From positions 36,513-78,358 of the forward strand of contig JAGWAS010000018.1 of NCBI GenBank assembly GCA_021296235.1: DNA of 41,846 nt. Direction: 5' to 3'. This stretch comes from Paracoccaceae bacterium. GTDB taxonomy: Bacteria; Pseudomonadota; Alphaproteobacteria; Rhodobacterales; Rhodobacteraceae. Shown here piece by piece: positions 8,765-17,666 of this stretch. The position numbers were made by a program, and so were the translations under genes. The stretch's first letter is position 1; each line of letters begins with the position of its first letter. The notes under the pieces were generated by a model. That model was not told where the DNA came from and made no database searches. It saw only the letters and a program-made list of their open reading frames with translations.

Positions 8765-9712
8765 TCACGAGGTGCCCCTGTGACTTTGAACAAAGGCCTC
8801 AAGGGCAGGCAAGTCCGATGTCCCCTCCATCGGGCCTGGTTCCGCCACGGCAATGGCGCCGCTCGCGGCGGCCAGTTCAAGTGCCCTGGCCGGGGAAAAG
8901 CCGCGCAGCCAAAGCGAGATGAACGTGGCTCCGAAACAATCACCCGCCCCGGTCGGATCGATTTCCTTGACTGGAAATGCCGTCTGGGCGATCGCCTCGA
9001 CCGCATCGTGGTAAACTGCGCCTTTCGCTCCATTTTTCTGAACGACGGCCCTAACCCCGCGGGTCAACAGCTCGGCAATTGCACCTGGCTCGTCCTTTGC
9101 GGCGGTCAGCAGCGTCAGTTCCTCTCCACTCGGCAGGAACAGGTTTGTCATTGCCACAATCCGTGACATTGCATCTGCCATCCCGTCCGCCGACAGCATT
9201 TCCTTTCGGAGATTTGGATCGAACGATACCGATCCGCCGCGTTCGCACACTCTCTTGGCGGCCTCAAGATTGAGCTTCACGAATTCCGGACTGGAGAGGG
9301 ACGAACCGGTGATGTGCAGATGGTCAGCTGTTTCCAGCAACGTTTCGACCGAAGCGGTCATGTTCACATGTCCACAGGCGCTGTGGCGCATGTTGTAGAT
9401 GAAGTCGCGTACACCGCTTTCCCGGTAGCGCACAAATGCGCTGCCGGTCGGGCGGTCTTGGTCAACGAATACTCCGGATATGTCCACGCCATCCCGAGCA
9501 AGCCGATCAAGGTTCAGATGGCCAAAATCGTCGTCACCAACGGCCGAAACTATAGCCACGGGTTGGCCGAGCATGGCCGCCTGGTCGGCGAAAATGGCCG
9601 GCGCACCTGAGGGAAACGGTCCTGTCAGCGCCTGCGGTTGGAGGAATCCGTCGCCGATCGAGTCAGCCATGATTTCGACCAAAATTTCCCCGATCACCAA
9701 TATCTTCTTCAT
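8765..9712 (-). CDS. PfkB-family sugar kinase (tagatose/fructose kinase-like)
   Basis: This is an ATP-dependent ribokinase-family sugar kinase of 315 residues. The N-terminus MKKILVIGEILVEIM is the usual first strand; FPSGAPAIFADQAAMLG forms the substrate-side glycine motif; DPTGAGDCFGATF near the C-terminus is PfkB signature 2, with the catalytic Asp in GAGD. The ATG at 9712 has a GGGGAGAG ribosome-binding site directly upstream, so I chose it over the open extension to 9919. It is divergent from the LacI regulator of the polyol operon. That context suggests it phosphorylates the ketose made by the polyol dehydrogenases, such as fructose or tagatose. The GatZ-like remnant downstream favours tagatose as the ancestral substrate; this is inference. 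Confidence 0.87.
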   Translation of the reverse strand: MKKILVIGEILVEIMADSIGDGFLQPQALTGPFPSGAPAIFADQAAMLGQPVAIVSAVGDDDFGHLNLDRLARDGVDISGVFVDQDRPTGSAFVRYRESGVRDFIYNMRHSACGHVNMTASVETLLETADHLHITGSSLSSPEFVKLNLEAAKRVCERGGSVSFDPNLRKEMLSADGMADAMSRIVAMTNLFLPSGEELTLLTAAKDEPGAIAELLTRGVRAVVQKNGAKGAVYHDAVEAIAQTAFPVKEIDPTGAGDCFGATFISLWLRGFSPARALELAAASGAIAVAEPGPMEGTSDLPALEAFVQSHRGTS

Positions 9713-9793
9713 GCTCTCCCCCACCTGGCCAGTTTTCTGCATTCCGCTGCGCAGTCGGGCCAGTTGTTCCCGGCAACGAGGCGCAACAATTCC

Positions 9794-9823
9794 TTGACCA
9801 CTGCCGACTTGAACTTGTAAGAT
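9794..9823 (+). promoter_or_regulatory. Candidate promoter of the lacI-type regulator
   Basis: A TTGACC hexamer (9794-9799) is followed, after 18 bases, by TAAGAT (9818-9823). It lies in the 219-base divergent region between the sugar kinase and the regulator, about 110 bases before the regulator start codon. It fits a housekeeping sigma-factor promoter. This is a visual match only. Confidence 0.4.
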
Positions 9824-9931
9824 TATTCGGAAAAACATGTCGCGTGTAAAGAAATATTGCCACTCCTGAAATACGTCAGGACAACCACCCAGCGGTAACC
9901 AAGCAGAGCGACATTTCATGGAGGTGCGTGA

Positions 9932-10957
9932 ATGTCGGGTCGGAAAATCAGGAATATGGAGGAATTTGCCGAAGTCAGCGGAATTTCCCGCCCGACGCTC
10001 TCCAAGTATTTTCAGGACCCTGGCAGCGTTCGCAAGTCAACCAGGGAGCGCGTCGAAACTGCGCTCGGAGAATTTGACTACCGGCCGAACATATTCGCAA
10101 TCAATCAGCACAGGAAACTCACGAGAACCATCGGCATCGTCGTGCCTTATCTGGCAGATCCGTTCTTCGCAGAGATTGTTCGCATGATTGAGCGGCTCTG
10201 CATCGACTTGGGTTATTGGCCCGTTGTCTTCAGTGCACACGGCCAACAGCACCTCGAAAACAACGCCTTGGCAACGCTGGAAACACTTCGGCCCGCTGGT
10301 GCGCTTGTCGCACCGCTTGGGCGGAGCTCGGACCTTGAGACGGTGCAACGCTTTACTGAACGGGTCCCGACGGTCATTTTCGACAGCAATGTGAATGTTG
10401 GCCGTGCATTTGTGGGCTCCGACAACTTCCAAAGCATTCCGCTCATTGTGGACTATTTGTGCCGGACCGGCGAGCCGCCATGCTTCTTTGAGATGCCACC
10501 GGTCAATCCGAATGCCAACAAGCGGCGTGATGCCTATGTTCAATCCATGCAGCGCCTCGGGCATGACCCGCAGGTGATTCGGGTGCCGGGAAGCGACTGG
10601 AATTTTGAGAAAATCGGACGTGAAGAAGGAATGCGCCTGATCTCGGAACGCGCACTTCCCTCCGATACGGTTCTTTGCAGCAACGACCGCTTGGCCATTG
10701 GGATGATCGCCGCCGCATATCAAAAGGGCTTGCGCGTTGGGCACGGCCCCAACTGCGCGATACGCATCGCCGGGCATGACGATCATCCCTGGTCGCAGTT
10801 CACTTGCCCTCCTTTGACCACGGTTTCTCAGGACTATAGGTCAATTGCCAAGCGAAGTGTCGAAGTGCTGTTCGACCTAATTGACGGAAAGAGCAGCAGC
10901 GACGGGCGACCGGAAGAGCTGTTCGAAGGCAAGCTGGTGCTCAGGGCTTCTGCTTGA
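9932..10957 (+). CDS. LacI-family transcriptional regulator of the polyol locus
   Basis: The 341-residue protein has an N-terminal LacI helix-turn-helix (about residues 8-30, EEFAEVSGISRPTLSKYF) and the hinge-associated stretch ALGEFDYRPN. A periplasmic-binding-protein-like effector domain starts at TIGIVVPYLADPFFAEI. It probably represses the adjoining transport and dehydrogenase operon and/or the divergent kinase until a polyol or its product binds. The start is supported by GGAGGTG seven to nine bases upstream of the ATG. Effector and operator cannot be read from the sequence. The downstream operon starts after about 250 bases. Confidence 0.92.
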   Translation: MSGRKIRNMEEFAEVSGISRPTLSKYFQDPGSVRKSTRERVETALGEFDYRPNIFAINQHRKLTRTIGIVVPYLADPFFAEIVRMIERLCIDLGYWPVVFSAHGQQHLENNALATLETLRPAGALVAPLGRSSDLETVQRFTERVPTVIFDSNVNVGRAFVGSDNFQSIPLIVDYLCRTGEPPCFFEMPPVNPNANKRRDAYVQSMQRLGHDPQVIRVPGSDWNFEKIGREEGMRLISERALPSDTVLCSNDRLAIGMIAAAYQKGLRVGHGPNCAIRIAGHDDHPWSQFTCPPLTTVSQDYRSIAKRSVEVLFDLIDGKSSSDGRPEELFEGKLVLRASA

Positions 10958-11003
10958 ATTTAGCACGCCGAAATAATTTCTTTTACAATAGTAATTTTTT
11001 TCG

Positions 11004-11032
11004 TTGACTTGCCCCCTTGCTTTCTGTAGGGC
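11004..11032 (+). promoter_or_regulatory. Candidate promoter of the polyol operon
   Basis: TTGACT (11004-11009) and TAGGGC (11027-11032) are separated by 17 bases. The -10 match is poor. The hexamers follow an AT-rich stretch with T-runs (about 10972-11003) that stands out from the surrounding sequence. The region 10958-11211 between regulator and binding-protein gene must hold the operon promoter and probably the LacI operator. I found no convincing long palindrome in it. Confidence 0.3.
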
Positions 11033-11211
11033 GGGAACCGCGTCTGCTTGGCCAACGGGGAGGATTTGGGATGGTTTGGGCAGGTGTGTATCTGGCGGTC
11101 GAATCGATTTCGATTCTCATTGCCGCCGAATCGTGATGCATTCTTGCCTAACCTCCCGACACGTATGATCAAAAACATGCAGACTGAATGACCTGCAACA
11201 AGGAGAATGCT

Positions 11212-12543
11212 ATGAGGTCTAAGTCATTGATAAGAAAGAACCGTATATTGATCGGTGCTTCTGCGTTGGTGTCGGTTGCTGCGACAGCTTCCGTCGCCGA
11301 GGAAATCACAATCGCCACCGTGAACAACTCCGACATGATTATCATGCAAGAGCTGTCGTCAAAGTGGGAAGAGCAAACCGGACATTCGGTTGAATGGGTG
11401 GTTCTCGAAGAGAACGTATTGCGTCAGCGTGTGACCACTGACATCGCCACTGATGGGGGCTCGTTCGACATCATTACCATCGGCGCCTACGAGGCTCCGA
11501 TTTGGGGTGGGCAGGATTGGCTGGTTGCGCTGGAAGACCTGGGAGACGATTACGACTATGGAGACATTTTCGAGCCGGTGCGCAACGGCCTTTCGGCCGA
11601 CGGCACTCTGTATGCGGTTCCGTTCTATGCCGAAAGCTCGTTCACCTTCTATCGTACCGACCTGTTCGAAGATGCCGGAATCGAAGTTCCAAGCGAGCAA
11701 ATGACCTATGACGAGTTTTCTGAAATCGTCGCCATGGTGCATGATCCCGACAACGGCGTCTACGGCACCTGCCAGCGCGGAAAGGCCGGTTGGGGCGAGA
11801 ACATGGCCTTTGTTGGCCCGCTGGTGAACGCATTCGGCGGTCGCTGGTTCGACATGGGCTGGAATCCAACCATTGACAGTTCCGAGTGGAAGGCTGCCAT
11901 CAACTACTATGTGGACCTGATGAACAATTTCGGTCCTCCGGGTGCCACCGCAAACGGCCACAATGAAAACCGTGCTCTGTTTGCAGACGGCAAATGCGCG
12001 ACCTGGGTCGATGCGACCTCGGCCGCCGGCTATATCTTCAATCCGGACGAGAGTTCGGTCCACGACAGGACCGGTTTTTTCCAGGCGCCAAAGCAGGTCA
12101 CCGACAAGGGCACAGGCTGGTTCTGGGCTTGGGCACTTGCCGTCCCGAAAAGCTCGCAAAAGGTTGAAGCCGCCAAGGAATTCCTCGCGTGGTCGACTTC
12201 CAAGGAGTATGTCGAACTCGTCGGAGAAACCAAGGGCTGGGTCGCGGCGCCTCCGGGCACACGCCAATCAACATATGACAACGCGTCCTACGTTGAGGCG
12301 GCACCATTTGCTGCGACGGTGTTGAACTCGATCTTGGCTGCCAATCCTGCTGACGCAACGAAGGATCCGGTACCCTACACCGGCGTCCAATTCGTGGCGA
12401 TCCCCGAGTTCCAGGGAATTGGCAACTATGTCGGCCAGCAGATCTCGGCCGCTCTCGCCGGTCAGCAATCCGTTGATCAGGCTTTGGCCAACAGCCAGCA
12501 ATTCGCGGTTCGTGAAATGACCAAGGCAGGTTACATCAACTAA
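11212..12543 (+). CDS. ABC polyol transporter, periplasmic binding protein (SmoE/MtlE-like)
   Basis: This family 1 extracellular solute-binding protein would capture sorbitol, mannitol or a related polyol in the periplasm and deliver it to the two permeases encoded next. The 443-residue precursor has a Sec signal peptide: positive MRSKSLIRKNR, a hydrophobic core, and likely cleavage after TASVA (residue 29) before EEITIATVN. The frame could start at 11188, but the ATG at 11212 carries AAGGAG eight bases upstream. The family is recognised from its size, sequence and complete operon context. A strong stem-loop follows the gene, consistent with making more binding protein than permease. Confidence 0.92.
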   Translation: MRSKSLIRKNRILIGASALVSVAATASVAEEITIATVNNSDMIIMQELSSKWEEQTGHSVEWVVLEENVLRQRVTTDIATDGGSFDIITIGAYEAPIWGGQDWLVALEDLGDDYDYGDIFEPVRNGLSADGTLYAVPFYAESSFTFYRTDLFEDAGIEVPSEQMTYDEFSEIVAMVHDPDNGVYGTCQRGKAGWGENMAFVGPLVNAFGGRWFDMGWNPTIDSSEWKAAINYYVDLMNNFGPPGATANGHNENRALFADGKCATWVDATSAAGYIFNPDESSVHDRTGFFQAPKQVTDKGTGWFWAWALAVPKSSQKVEAAKEFLAWSTSKEYVELVGETKGWVAAPPGTRQSTYDNASYVEAAPFAATVLNSILAANPADATKDPVPYTGVQFVAIPEFQGIGNYVGQQISAALAGQQSVDQALANSQQFAVREMTKAGYIN

Positions 12544-12553
12544 CCTCCTTGGG

Positions 12554-12582
12554 ACGGGCCGGCTCTCCAGGAGCCGGCCCGT
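12554..12582 (+). promoter_or_regulatory. Intra-operon stem-loop after the binding-protein gene
   Basis: ACGGGCCGGCTC (12554-12565) and its exact complement GAGCCGGCCCGT (12571-12582) form a 12-bp perfect stem with a five-base loop, ten bases after the binding-protein stop codon. No T-run follows, so it is not a classical terminator. Similar hairpins after binding-protein genes are known to protect the upstream mRNA from 3' exonucleases or cause partial termination, raising binding-protein yield. Confidence 0.7.
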
Positions 12583-12672
12583 ATTCCTGGTTCCGAAGAT
12601 TGCGTGTGCCGTGAGCCAAGATCTTGGCGGGCAGTTGTTGCAATGCAATTGAAGGGCATAATGTAGATCAAA

Positions 12673-13545
12673 ATGGCAACCAAGGCTTCCAGATCGGCCG
12701 CAAGGCTAATGATTTCTCCGGCGGTGGTGCTACTACTCGGTTGGATGCTCGTGCCGCTGAGCCTGACGATCTATTTTTCCTTCCTCCGCTACAACCTGAT
12801 CACGCCTGGAGCCAACCCATTCGCGGGTTGGGACAACTACTACTGGTTCCTTACCGATCCCAGTTTCAAGGCGGCAATGGCAAACACACTTTTGCTGGTG
12901 GGCGGCGTCCTCCTGATCACCGTGGTGGGCGGTATCCTTTTTGCATTGCTGCTGGATCAGCCCATGTGGGGCCAGGGGATCATACGGATCATGGCAATCG
13001 CGCCATTCTTTGTCATGCCAACTGTATCAGGGTTGGTCTGGAAGAACATGTTCATGAACCCCGTGAACGGAATTTTTGGCCATATCGCGCAGGGATTGGG
13101 ATTGCAGCCCCTCGACTTCTTCAGCCAGATTCCGCTCCTGTCGATCATTCTCATTGTCAGTTGGCAATGGCTGCCTTTCGCCACATTGATCCTGTTGACC
13201 GCACTTCAGTCGCTGGACCAGGAACAGTTGGAAGCTTCCGAAATGGACGGGGCCGGATCATTCTCGCGCTTCCTGTTCATCATGCTTCCGCACATGGCGC
13301 GGGCGATCACTGTTGTGATCCTTATCCAAACAATCTTTCTTCTCTCGATCTTCGCTGAGATTCTTGTAACCACAAACGGTGGTCCGGGGGTCTCAACCAC
13401 AAACCTGACTTATCTGATTTATGTCTCCTCACTCCTCCAGTTTGACGTGGGCATGGGCAGCGCAGGTGGCGTAATCGCGATCATACTGGCCAACATTGTT
13501 GCCATCTTCCTGATGCGGATGATCGGCAAGAACCTGGACGCATAG
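12673..13545 (+). CDS. ABC polyol transporter permease 1 (SmoF/MtlF-like)
   Basis: This is an inner-membrane permease of the MalF/SmoF type, 290 residues with six hydrophobic segments. The cytoplasmic EAA loop is seen as LEASEMDGAGSFSRFLFIMLP, which contacts the ATPase. It begins 129 bases after the binding-protein gene, beyond the stem-loop, and ends ten bases before the second permease. It should form a heterodimer with that permease. The sugar preference is inferred from the dehydrogenases downstream. Confidence 0.93.
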   Translation: MATKASRSAARLMISPAVVLLLGWMLVPLSLTIYFSFLRYNLITPGANPFAGWDNYYWFLTDPSFKAAMANTLLLVGGVLLITVVGGILFALLLDQPMWGQGIIRIMAIAPFFVMPTVSGLVWKNMFMNPVNGIFGHIAQGLGLQPLDFFSQIPLLSIILIVSWQWLPFATLILLTALQSLDQEQLEASEMDGAGSFSRFLFIMLPHMARAITVVILIQTIFLLSIFAEILVTTNGGPGVSTTNLTYLIYVSSLLQFDVGMGSAGGVIAIILANIVAIFLMRMIGKNLDA

Positions 13546-13555
13546 GCAGAGCCGC

Positions 13556-14389
13556 ATGGCACGCAACGTCACAACGTCCCGAAAATCCATCAACACCATT
13601 GCTGCCGGTGCGCTGGGTTTCCTGATGTTTTTCCCGGTCCTTTGGATTGTCATCCTGTCGTTCAAGACCGAAGGCAACGCAATCAAGGCACCACTTGAAA
13701 TCCTGCTCAACACAGGCTGGACGACAGAGAGCTATGGGGCCGTTCAGGCAAGGTCGAATTATTTCAAACACTTTTCCAATTCACTCATTATCTCGTTGGG
13801 GTCAACCTTTCTTGGCATGCTGATCGCAATTCCCGCTGCTTGGTCCATGGCCTTTGTGCCGGCCAAACGCACGAAGAACGTTCTGATGTGGATGCTGTCA
13901 ACCAAGATGCTGCCGCCTGTGGGCGTGCTGATCCCGATTTACCTGATCTTCCGCGATCTGGGCATCCTTGATACTCGCACTGGCCTCGTCATTGTTCTGA
14001 TGTTGATAAACCTGCCGATCATTGTTTGGATGCTCTATACCTACTTTCGCGAGATACCCGGCGAGATCCTTGAAGCAGCGCGGATGGACGGTGCATCCCT
14101 GCGCGAAGAAGTGATCCACGTTCTGGTGCCCATGGCGATTCCGGGCATGGCTTCGACCGTTCTTCTCAACGTCATCCTTGCTTGGAACGAGGCCTTCTGG
14201 ACGCTAAATCTGACTGCCGCAAAGGCAGCCCCGCTGACAGCATTCATCGCCTCCTATTCCAGCCCTGAGGGTCTTTTTTACGCAAAGCTCAGTGCCGCAT
14301 CGGTCATGGCGATTGCACCAATTCTGATCATGGGCTGGTTCAGCCAGAAACAACTTGTTCGCGGTCTGACATTCGGCGCGGTGAAGTGA
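13556..14389 (+). CDS. ABC polyol transporter permease 2 (SmoG/MtlG-like)
   Basis: The second inner-membrane permease has 277 residues in the MalG/SmoG family. Six hydrophobic segments are visible, and the EAA loop reads [20 protein letters not shown]. It is separated by ten bases from each neighbour (permease 1 and the ATPase), so translation is likely coupled. Together with permease 1 it forms the transmembrane channel of the polyol importer. Confidence 0.93.
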   Translation: MARNVTTSRKSINTIAAGALGFLMFFPVLWIVILSFKTEGNAIKAPLEILLNTGWTTESYGAVQARSNYFKHFSNSLIISLGSTFLGMLIAIPAAWSMAFVPAKRTKNVLMWMLSTKMLPPVGVLIPIYLIFRDLGILDTRTGLVIVLMLINLPIIVWMLYTYFREIPGEILEAARMDGASLREEVIHVLVPMAIPGMASTVLLNVILAWNEAFWTLNLTAAKAAPLTAFIASYSSPEGLFYAKLSAASVMAIAPILIMGWFSQKQLVRGLTFGAVK

Positions 14390-14399
14390 AGGACACAAT

Positions 14400-15404
14400 A
14401 TGGGACACATCCAGCTAAAAGGGGTCGAGAAGTGCTTTGGCGATGTCATGGTCATTCCGCCGCTGGACTTGGAAATCGAAGATGGGGAATTCGTCGTGTT
14501 CGTCGGTCCGTCAGGATGCGGCAAGTCCACACTGTTGCGCCTCATTGCCGGCTTGGAGGATGTCACCGAGGGCACCGTTGAGATTGACGGGCATGACGCT
14601 ACTGAATTGCCACCGGCAAAGCGCGGGCTGGCGATGGTTTTTCAGTCATATGCCCTTTACCCCCATATGTCCGTGCGCAGGAATATAGCCTTCCCGATGA
14701 AGATGGCCCGTATCCCTCAGGAAGAGCAGGAGCGGCGTATTTCAGAAGCCGCGCGCGTGCTGAACCTCACCGACTACCTTGACAGGCGGCCAGGGCAGCT
14801 ATCGGGCGGACAGCGCCAGCGTGTGGCGATCGGGCGCGCAATTGTCCGCGAACCTGCAGCCTTTCTATTCGACGAGCCGTTGTCCAACCTTGATGCCGCA
14901 CTGCGCGTTGGTATGCGTTTGGAGATATCAGAACTTCACAAGCGGCTTGCCACCACGATGATTTACGTTACGCATGACCAAGTCGAAGCGATGACGATGG
15001 CCGACAAGATCGTTGTGCTGCAGGCGGGCGTGATTGAGCAGGTGGGCAGCCCGCTGGAACTCTATCGCGCGCCGCAAAACCTGTTCGTCGCAGGCTTCAT
15101 TGGGTCGCCGAAAATGAATTTTGTCGATGGAACCGAGGCCGCGAAACACAATGCGCACACGATTGGCATCCGGCCTGAGCATATTGACGTCTCGGCAGAG
15201 TCGGGTGAATGGACCGGTATAGTCGGTGTGTCGGAACATCTGGGCTCTGACACTTATTTCCGCGTAAGTGTTGACGGATTTGCCGAACCGTTGACAGTCC
15301 GCGCAGGCGGCGAGGTTGATCTCCATTATGGCGACACGATCCACCTCACACCAAACCTCGATCAGTTGCACCGGTTTGACGCAGCAGCAACACGATTGGC
15401 ATGA
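14400..15404 (+). CDS. ABC polyol transporter ATP-binding protein (SmoK/MtlK-type ATPase)
   Basis: This 334-residue cytoplasmic ATPase powers the importer. Walker A is GPSGCGKST (residues 36-44), the Q-loop is in [10 protein letters not shown], the ABC signature is [14 protein letters not shown], Walker B ends in [11 protein letters not shown], and the switch His is in YVTHDQVEA. The C-terminal 90 residues form the MalK/UgpC-type regulatory OB-fold (IGIRPEHID segment). Its stop codon overlaps the start of the SDR gene by four bases (ATGA), indicating translational coupling. Confidence 0.95.
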   Translation: MGHIQLKGVEKCFGDVMVIPPLDLEIEDGEFVVFVGPSGCGKSTLLRLIAGLEDVTEGTVEIDGHDATELPPAKRGLAMVFQSYALYPHMSVRRNIAFPMKMARIPQEEQERRISEAARVLNLTDYLDRRPGQLSGGQRQRVAIGRAIVREPAAFLFDEPLSNLDAALRVGMRLEISELHKRLATTMIYVTHDQVEAMTMADKIVVLQAGVIEQVGSPLELYRAPQNLFVAGFIGSPKMNFVDGTEAAKHNAHTIGIRPEHIDVSAESGEWTGIVGVSEHLGSDTYFRVSVDGFAEPLTVRAGGEVDLHYGDTIHLTPNLDQLHRFDAAATRLA

Positions 15405-16171
15405 CAAGACTTGAAGGCAAGGTCGCCCTCGTAACCGGCGGCGCCCGCGGCATTGGCCGCGCGGTCTGCGAGGCTTATGCGCGGGAAGGCGCAAAAGTGG
15501 TAGTTGCAGATGTACTGGACAACGCCGCCCGCGATACAGCCGGTGAATTGGGCGATTGCGGTATGGCGGTCAAGATGGATGTTACGAATATGCAGTCCAT
15601 TCTTGACGGTGTGGGTGCGGTTGAAGAAGTGTGGGGCGGGATCGACATTCTTGTGAACGGGGCCGGCATTTTCAACATGGCCTCGATAGACAAGATCACG
15701 CACGCCGACTACCGCCGCCAGTATGACGTCAATGTCGGCGGCACAATCTTTGTTTCCCAGAGGGTTGTTCCACTTATGGAAAGGCGTGGCGGGGGAGCAA
15801 TCATCAATTTCTCCAGCCAGGCTGGCCGGCGCGGTGAAGCCAATGTCACGATCTATTGTTCGACAAAGGCTGCCGTAATCTCAATCACCCAATCGCTTGC
15901 ACTGGAACTCGCCCGTTACAATATCCGCGTCAACGGCATCGCCCCCGGAGTCATTGACACCCCAATGTGGAACCATGTCGATTCCCTGTTCTCCGTGTAT
16001 GAGAACAAACCCTTGGGGCAAAAAAAGCGCGAGGTCGGCAAGGCGGTGCCTCTCGGTCATATGGGTGCACCGGCCGAGGTCGCCGACCCATGCGTTTTCC
16101 TCGCTTCGGATGATGCGCGCTATATCACGGCGCAGACGCTGAACGTGGATGGCGGGAACTGGATGAGTTGA
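15401..16171 (+). CDS. Short-chain dehydrogenase, polyol (sorbitol/galactitol) dehydrogenase-like
   Basis: This NAD(P)-dependent SDR of 256 residues has the cofactor motif [10 protein letters not shown] (12-21), NGAG (86-89) and the catalytic Ser139, Tyr152 and Lys156 (YCSTK). A length of 256 and this operon place match SmoS-type sorbitol dehydrogenases and galactitol dehydrogenases, which oxidise a polyol to fructose or tagatose. It overlaps the transporter ATPase gene by four bases and ends five bases before the mannitol dehydrogenase gene. The exact polyol cannot be told from sequence alone. Confidence 0.9.
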   Translation: MTRLEGKVALVTGGARGIGRAVCEAYAREGAKVVVADVLDNAARDTAGELGDCGMAVKMDVTNMQSILDGVGAVEEVWGGIDILVNGAGIFNMASIDKITHADYRRQYDVNVGGTIFVSQRVVPLMERRGGGAIINFSSQAGRRGEANVTIYCSTKAAVISITQSLALELARYNIRVNGIAPGVIDTPMWNHVDSLFSVYENKPLGQKKREVGKAVPLGHMGAPAEVADPCVFLASDDARYITAQTLNVDGGNWMS

Positions 16172-16175
16172 AGGG

Positions 16176-17648
16176 ATGCCGGTGAGGTTGTCAAATGCAG
16201 CTCTGCGCAATTTGTCCAATGGAGTTGTCGTTCCGCGCTACGATCGGTCGAGGTTGACTCCTGGAATTGTTCACATTGGCCTTGGCAATTTCCACCGCGC
16301 GCATCAGGCATGGTATCTGCACAGGCTGATGCAGCAGGGTTGTGCGTTCGACTGGGCCATTATCGGTGCCGGGGTGCGGGCCTATGACAAGGTGCAGCGC
16401 CGGAAATTGGCGGCACAGGATTACTTGACCACCCTGATTGAGTTGGATCCGGCTGGAACCTCAGCCGAGATCGTGGGCTCCATCATTGGATACCTGCCAG
16501 TCGAGGAAGGCCACGGTCCCTTGATCAACCAGATGGCGGATCCGGCAATCCGGATTGTGGAACTGACGGTCACCGAAGGCGGTTATTTCATTGACCCTGT
16601 GACCAAGGGCTTCGACGCGAGCAATGCCGAAATCCGCCTGGATGCCGAATGTCCGGACCGCCCGCGCACCGCCTTTGGTGCAATTGTTGCCGCACTTCGC
16701 CTTCGTCGCAACGCTGGTTCTGGACCATTGACCCTGCAGAGCTGCGACAACCTGCAGGGCAACGGCTCGATCCTTCGCCAAACGGTTGATTCGCTGGCGC
16801 GCCTCTCTGATCCGGAACTTGCAGACTGGATCAACGCAGAATGCACATTTCCGAATTCGATGGTGGACCGCATCGTCCCCATGACCAGTGCAAAGGAACT
16901 GGAGTTGGTGCATGAAATTGGAATTGACGACGCGGCACCGGTTACTCATGAGAAATTCTGCCAATGGGTGATTGAAGATAATTTCTGCGCCGGTCGTCCC
17001 GAATGGGACAAGGTGGGAGTAACCTTCTCCAATCGCGTGCACGATTACGAGACTATGAAGGTCCGCATCCTGAATGGCGGGCATCAGGTGATTTCAAACC
17101 CCGGTGAGATCCTTTCGGTTGCAACGATTGCAGATTGCATGGCGCATCCGTTGATCGGTCCCCTGTTTCGAAAGGTTGCGCGCGAGGAGATCGTCCCTCA
17201 TGTAAACCCGGTTCCATGCACATCTCCCGAAACATATGTGGACTTGATCGACAGGCGTTTTTCCAACCCGAAGATCGTCGACACCACGCGGCGCGTGGCC
17301 GCCGACGGCTCGGCACGGCACACCGTATTTGTCCTGCCTGCTCTGCGCGAGGCGCTTGCAAATTCCACATCGTTTGAGGGGCTTGCACTGGCTGAAGCGC
17401 TGTGGGCCCGGATGTGCGCGGGCACGCGCGAAGACGGCAGCGCCATCGAACCGAACGACCCGTTCTGGCACCAGCTTCATGATGTTGCTCAACTCGCAAG
17501 GTCAAACCCCGAAGCCTGGCTGAACCAGAACCAGTTCTACGGCGATCTTGCCGGAAATGCGATTTTTGCGCCGGTTTTCGCAAAATGGCTGAGATTGATC
17601 TGGGAGTCCGGCACAGAGGTCGCCATCAGGGCCTACCTTGATGCATAG
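16176..17648 (+). CDS. Mannitol 2-dehydrogenase (polyol-specific long-chain dehydrogenase)
   Basis: This 490-residue enzyme belongs to the long-chain mannitol dehydrogenase family and oxidises D-mannitol (or arabinitol) to D-fructose with NAD+. The N-terminal nucleotide-binding motif is HIGLGNFHRAHQAWYLH. The catalytic triad appears as Lys295, Asn300 and His303 in KVRILNGGHQ, the same numbering as in the Pseudomonas enzyme. A four- to five-base spacing to the SDR gene, with GAAGGG before the ATG, shows it is co-transcribed. It provides the second oxidation route in the operon. Function is well supported; substrate breadth is unknown. Confidence 0.94.
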   Translation: MPVRLSNAALRNLSNGVVVPRYDRSRLTPGIVHIGLGNFHRAHQAWYLHRLMQQGCAFDWAIIGAGVRAYDKVQRRKLAAQDYLTTLIELDPAGTSAEIVGSIIGYLPVEEGHGPLINQMADPAIRIVELTVTEGGYFIDPVTKGFDASNAEIRLDAECPDRPRTAFGAIVAALRLRRNAGSGPLTLQSCDNLQGNGSILRQTVDSLARLSDPELADWINAECTFPNSMVDRIVPMTSAKELELVHEIGIDDAAPVTHEKFCQWVIEDNFCAGRPEWDKVGVTFSNRVHDYETMKVRILNGGHQVISNPGEILSVATIADCMAHPLIGPLFRKVAREEIVPHVNPVPCTSPETYVDLIDRRFSNPKIVDTTRRVAADGSARHTVFVLPALREALANSTSFEGLALAEALWARMCAGTREDGSAIEPNDPFWHQLHDVAQLARSNPEAWLNQNQFYGDLAGNAIFAPVFAKWLRLIWESGTEVAIRAYLDA

Positions 17649-17666
17649 TCAAAGGTGGTGTGCAGG

